Assembly: GCF_032818155.1 (NCBI RefSeq)
Contig: NZ_CP102590.1
Location: 310,001-374,000, forward strand
Length of the DNA stretch: 64,000 nucleotides
Source: Niallia taxi
Lineage (GTDB): Bacteria > Bacillota > Bacilli > Bacillales > Cytobacillaceae
Direction of reading: 5' to 3'
Part shown: positions 63,264-64,000 of the stretch, one piece after another
How the letters are laid out: each line of letters begins with the position of its first letter
Position numbering within the stretch: position 1 is the stretch's first letter
Program-made: the position numbers and the translations under genes
Notes under the pieces: generated by a model
Told to the model about the DNA's origin: nothing
The model's input: only the letters and a program-made list of their open reading frames with translations
Database searches by the model: none

Positions 63264-64000
63264 TTAATACTTCACGATTTTTTTATAATTTTTTTCTGTA
63301 AATATATAAGTCACACCGTAAATAACAGTGAAAATGATGGCTGCAAAAATCCCACTGCCAACCACTACAAGCCAATTATCCATCGCAGCTATTCCAATGA
63401 TTTTTGTTACGAGTGGCAAGCCTGCTCCTAAATGCACAATTGCGACTGTGAGTGGAGAAAAAAACATGATCAGCGTTTGTTTTTTTATTGTTTGGAGAAT
63501 TTCTTTATCACTCATTCCAACTTTTTTCATAATGGCAAACCGATTCCGATCATCAAAGCCTTCCGAAATCTGCTTATAAAAAATCATAAGAGCTGTTTCC
63601 ACAAATAAAACGACACTAATAAAAATCCCTAAAAACAGCAGCCCGCCAAAACGCACTAACAAAGATTCCTTGTAAATCGACTTTGCTTCAACATCCACAT
63701 TGCCAATTGCTTGCGCTTTTGTTGCAACTGCATGGGAAAAATCATTGATTGCATCCGTATCACCCTGCACATTAAAATCTTGATACATGGTCAAGGAGTT
63801 CTCTAAATCTACTTTTCGAGCAAATTCACCAGTTAATGGAGCGATGACATACATCCAATTTGCATCAGTATTATCTGCAAGGGAGGTATCAATTGGCAGC
63901 TCATCTACCGTAGCTTTCACTTGGAATGATTTATTGTCTAAGCTGATGCTTTGTAATGTTGCACTTTCTTTATCTTTTAGAAGCATTACTTCATCTGAAG
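63264..64000 (-). CDS. FtsX-family ABC transporter permease, C-terminal part
   Basis: Partial: the frame is open through the window end, and the visible 245 codons end at 63264. An extracellular stretch is followed by three transmembrane segments (FGGLLFLGIFISVVLFVETA, the one at LIMFFSPLTVAIVHL, and VVVGSGIFAAIIFTVIYGVT). The cytoplasmic loop RFAIMKKVGMSDKEILQTIK is the coupling motif of BceB/FtsX permeases. These often work with antimicrobial-peptide sensing or resistance. No ATPase is in view; it should lie beyond the window edge. Confidence 0.8.
   Translation of the reverse strand, partial: SDEVMLLKDKESATLQSISLDNKSFQVKATVDELPIDTSLADNTDANWMYVIAPLTGEFARKVDLENSLTMYQDFNVQGDTDAINDFSHAVATKAQAIGNVDVEAKSIYKESLLVRFGGLLFLGIFISVVLFVETALMIFYKQISEGFDDRNRFAIMKKVGMSDKEILQTIKKQTLIMFFSPLTVAIVHLGAGLPLVTKIIGIAAMDNWLVVVGSGIFAAIIFTVIYGVTYIFTEKNYKKIVKY

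Noticed and set aside
1..64000. CRISPR arrays, tRNA and rRNA genes, riboswitches
   Set aside because: No regularly spaced direct repeats, no cloverleaf or ribosomal RNA signatures, and no recognised riboswitch core found by eye.

Overview
The window is a low-GC Gram-positive chromosome, most likely a member of the Bacillaceae. Supporting signs are strong AGGAGG-type ribosome binding sites, frequent GTG and TTG starts, two perfect CcpA cre boxes, LXG (type VII-secreted) toxins of the Bacillus YeeF type, a DhaS-like aldehyde dehydrogenase and many lipobox lipoproteins. The species cannot be fixed. Most genes lie on the minus strand. No tRNA, rRNA, CRISPR array or type VII secretion core gene was seen.

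Layout. 1-2.0 kb: end of a LysR regulator and a cre-controlled aldehyde dehydrogenase. 2.1-6 kb: a small membrane protein, a decayed stretch, and a three-gene cassette of subtilisin-like protease, SAR2788-type secreted toxin and putative immunity protein. 6.2-13.2 kb: orphan immunity genes (two Imm6 paralogues and two unknown small proteins), each next to short decayed toxin C-termini, mixed with four lipoproteins (one DUF1672) and a truncated IS3 end. 13.4-15.1 kb: an NAD(P)-binding SDR and a frameshifted FAD monooxygenase. 15.7-23.8 kb: a polymorphic-toxin locus with DUF2247, colicin-type and Syd-type immunity genes, an orphan toxin C-terminal module, an LXG-HNH toxin broken by one nonsense codon, serine-recombinase fragments and a tandem repeat. 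23.9-27.6 kb: DUF1643, vWA and macro-domain proteins, then a decayed deaminase toxin with its neighbour. 27.6-34.4 kb: a complete mannosylglycerate-type PTS operon (EIIA-EIIB-EIIC-GH38 mannosidase) with its own promoter, cre box and PRD regulator.

34.9-53.6 kb is a defence island. A type I restriction-modification operon (hsdM-hsdS-hsdR) is followed by a gene for an AbiH-like protein whose last ~120 residues are homologous to the C-terminus of the HsdR encoded just upstream (58 identities in 122 ungapped positions by hand). After a decayed IS3 element come a two-gene unit (an HNH endonuclease fused to a degenerate Nudix domain, and a PD-(D/E)XK-DUF2075 helicase) and an mcrBC pair whose McrB carries an insertion inside its AAA+ core. 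The AbiH-HsdR-tail fusion is the best candidate for an undescribed system: it looks built to dock an abortive-infection effector onto the HsdM/HsdS methyltransferase core.

53.8-59.3 kb: further immunity-like genes, duplicated lipoproteins, a third copy of the repeat, and an intact LXG-DNase toxin with a YezG-type immunity gene. 59.7-64 kb: a polar amino-acid ABC transporter, a metallophosphoesterase with altered metal-site motifs, and the C-terminal end of an FtsX-type permease.
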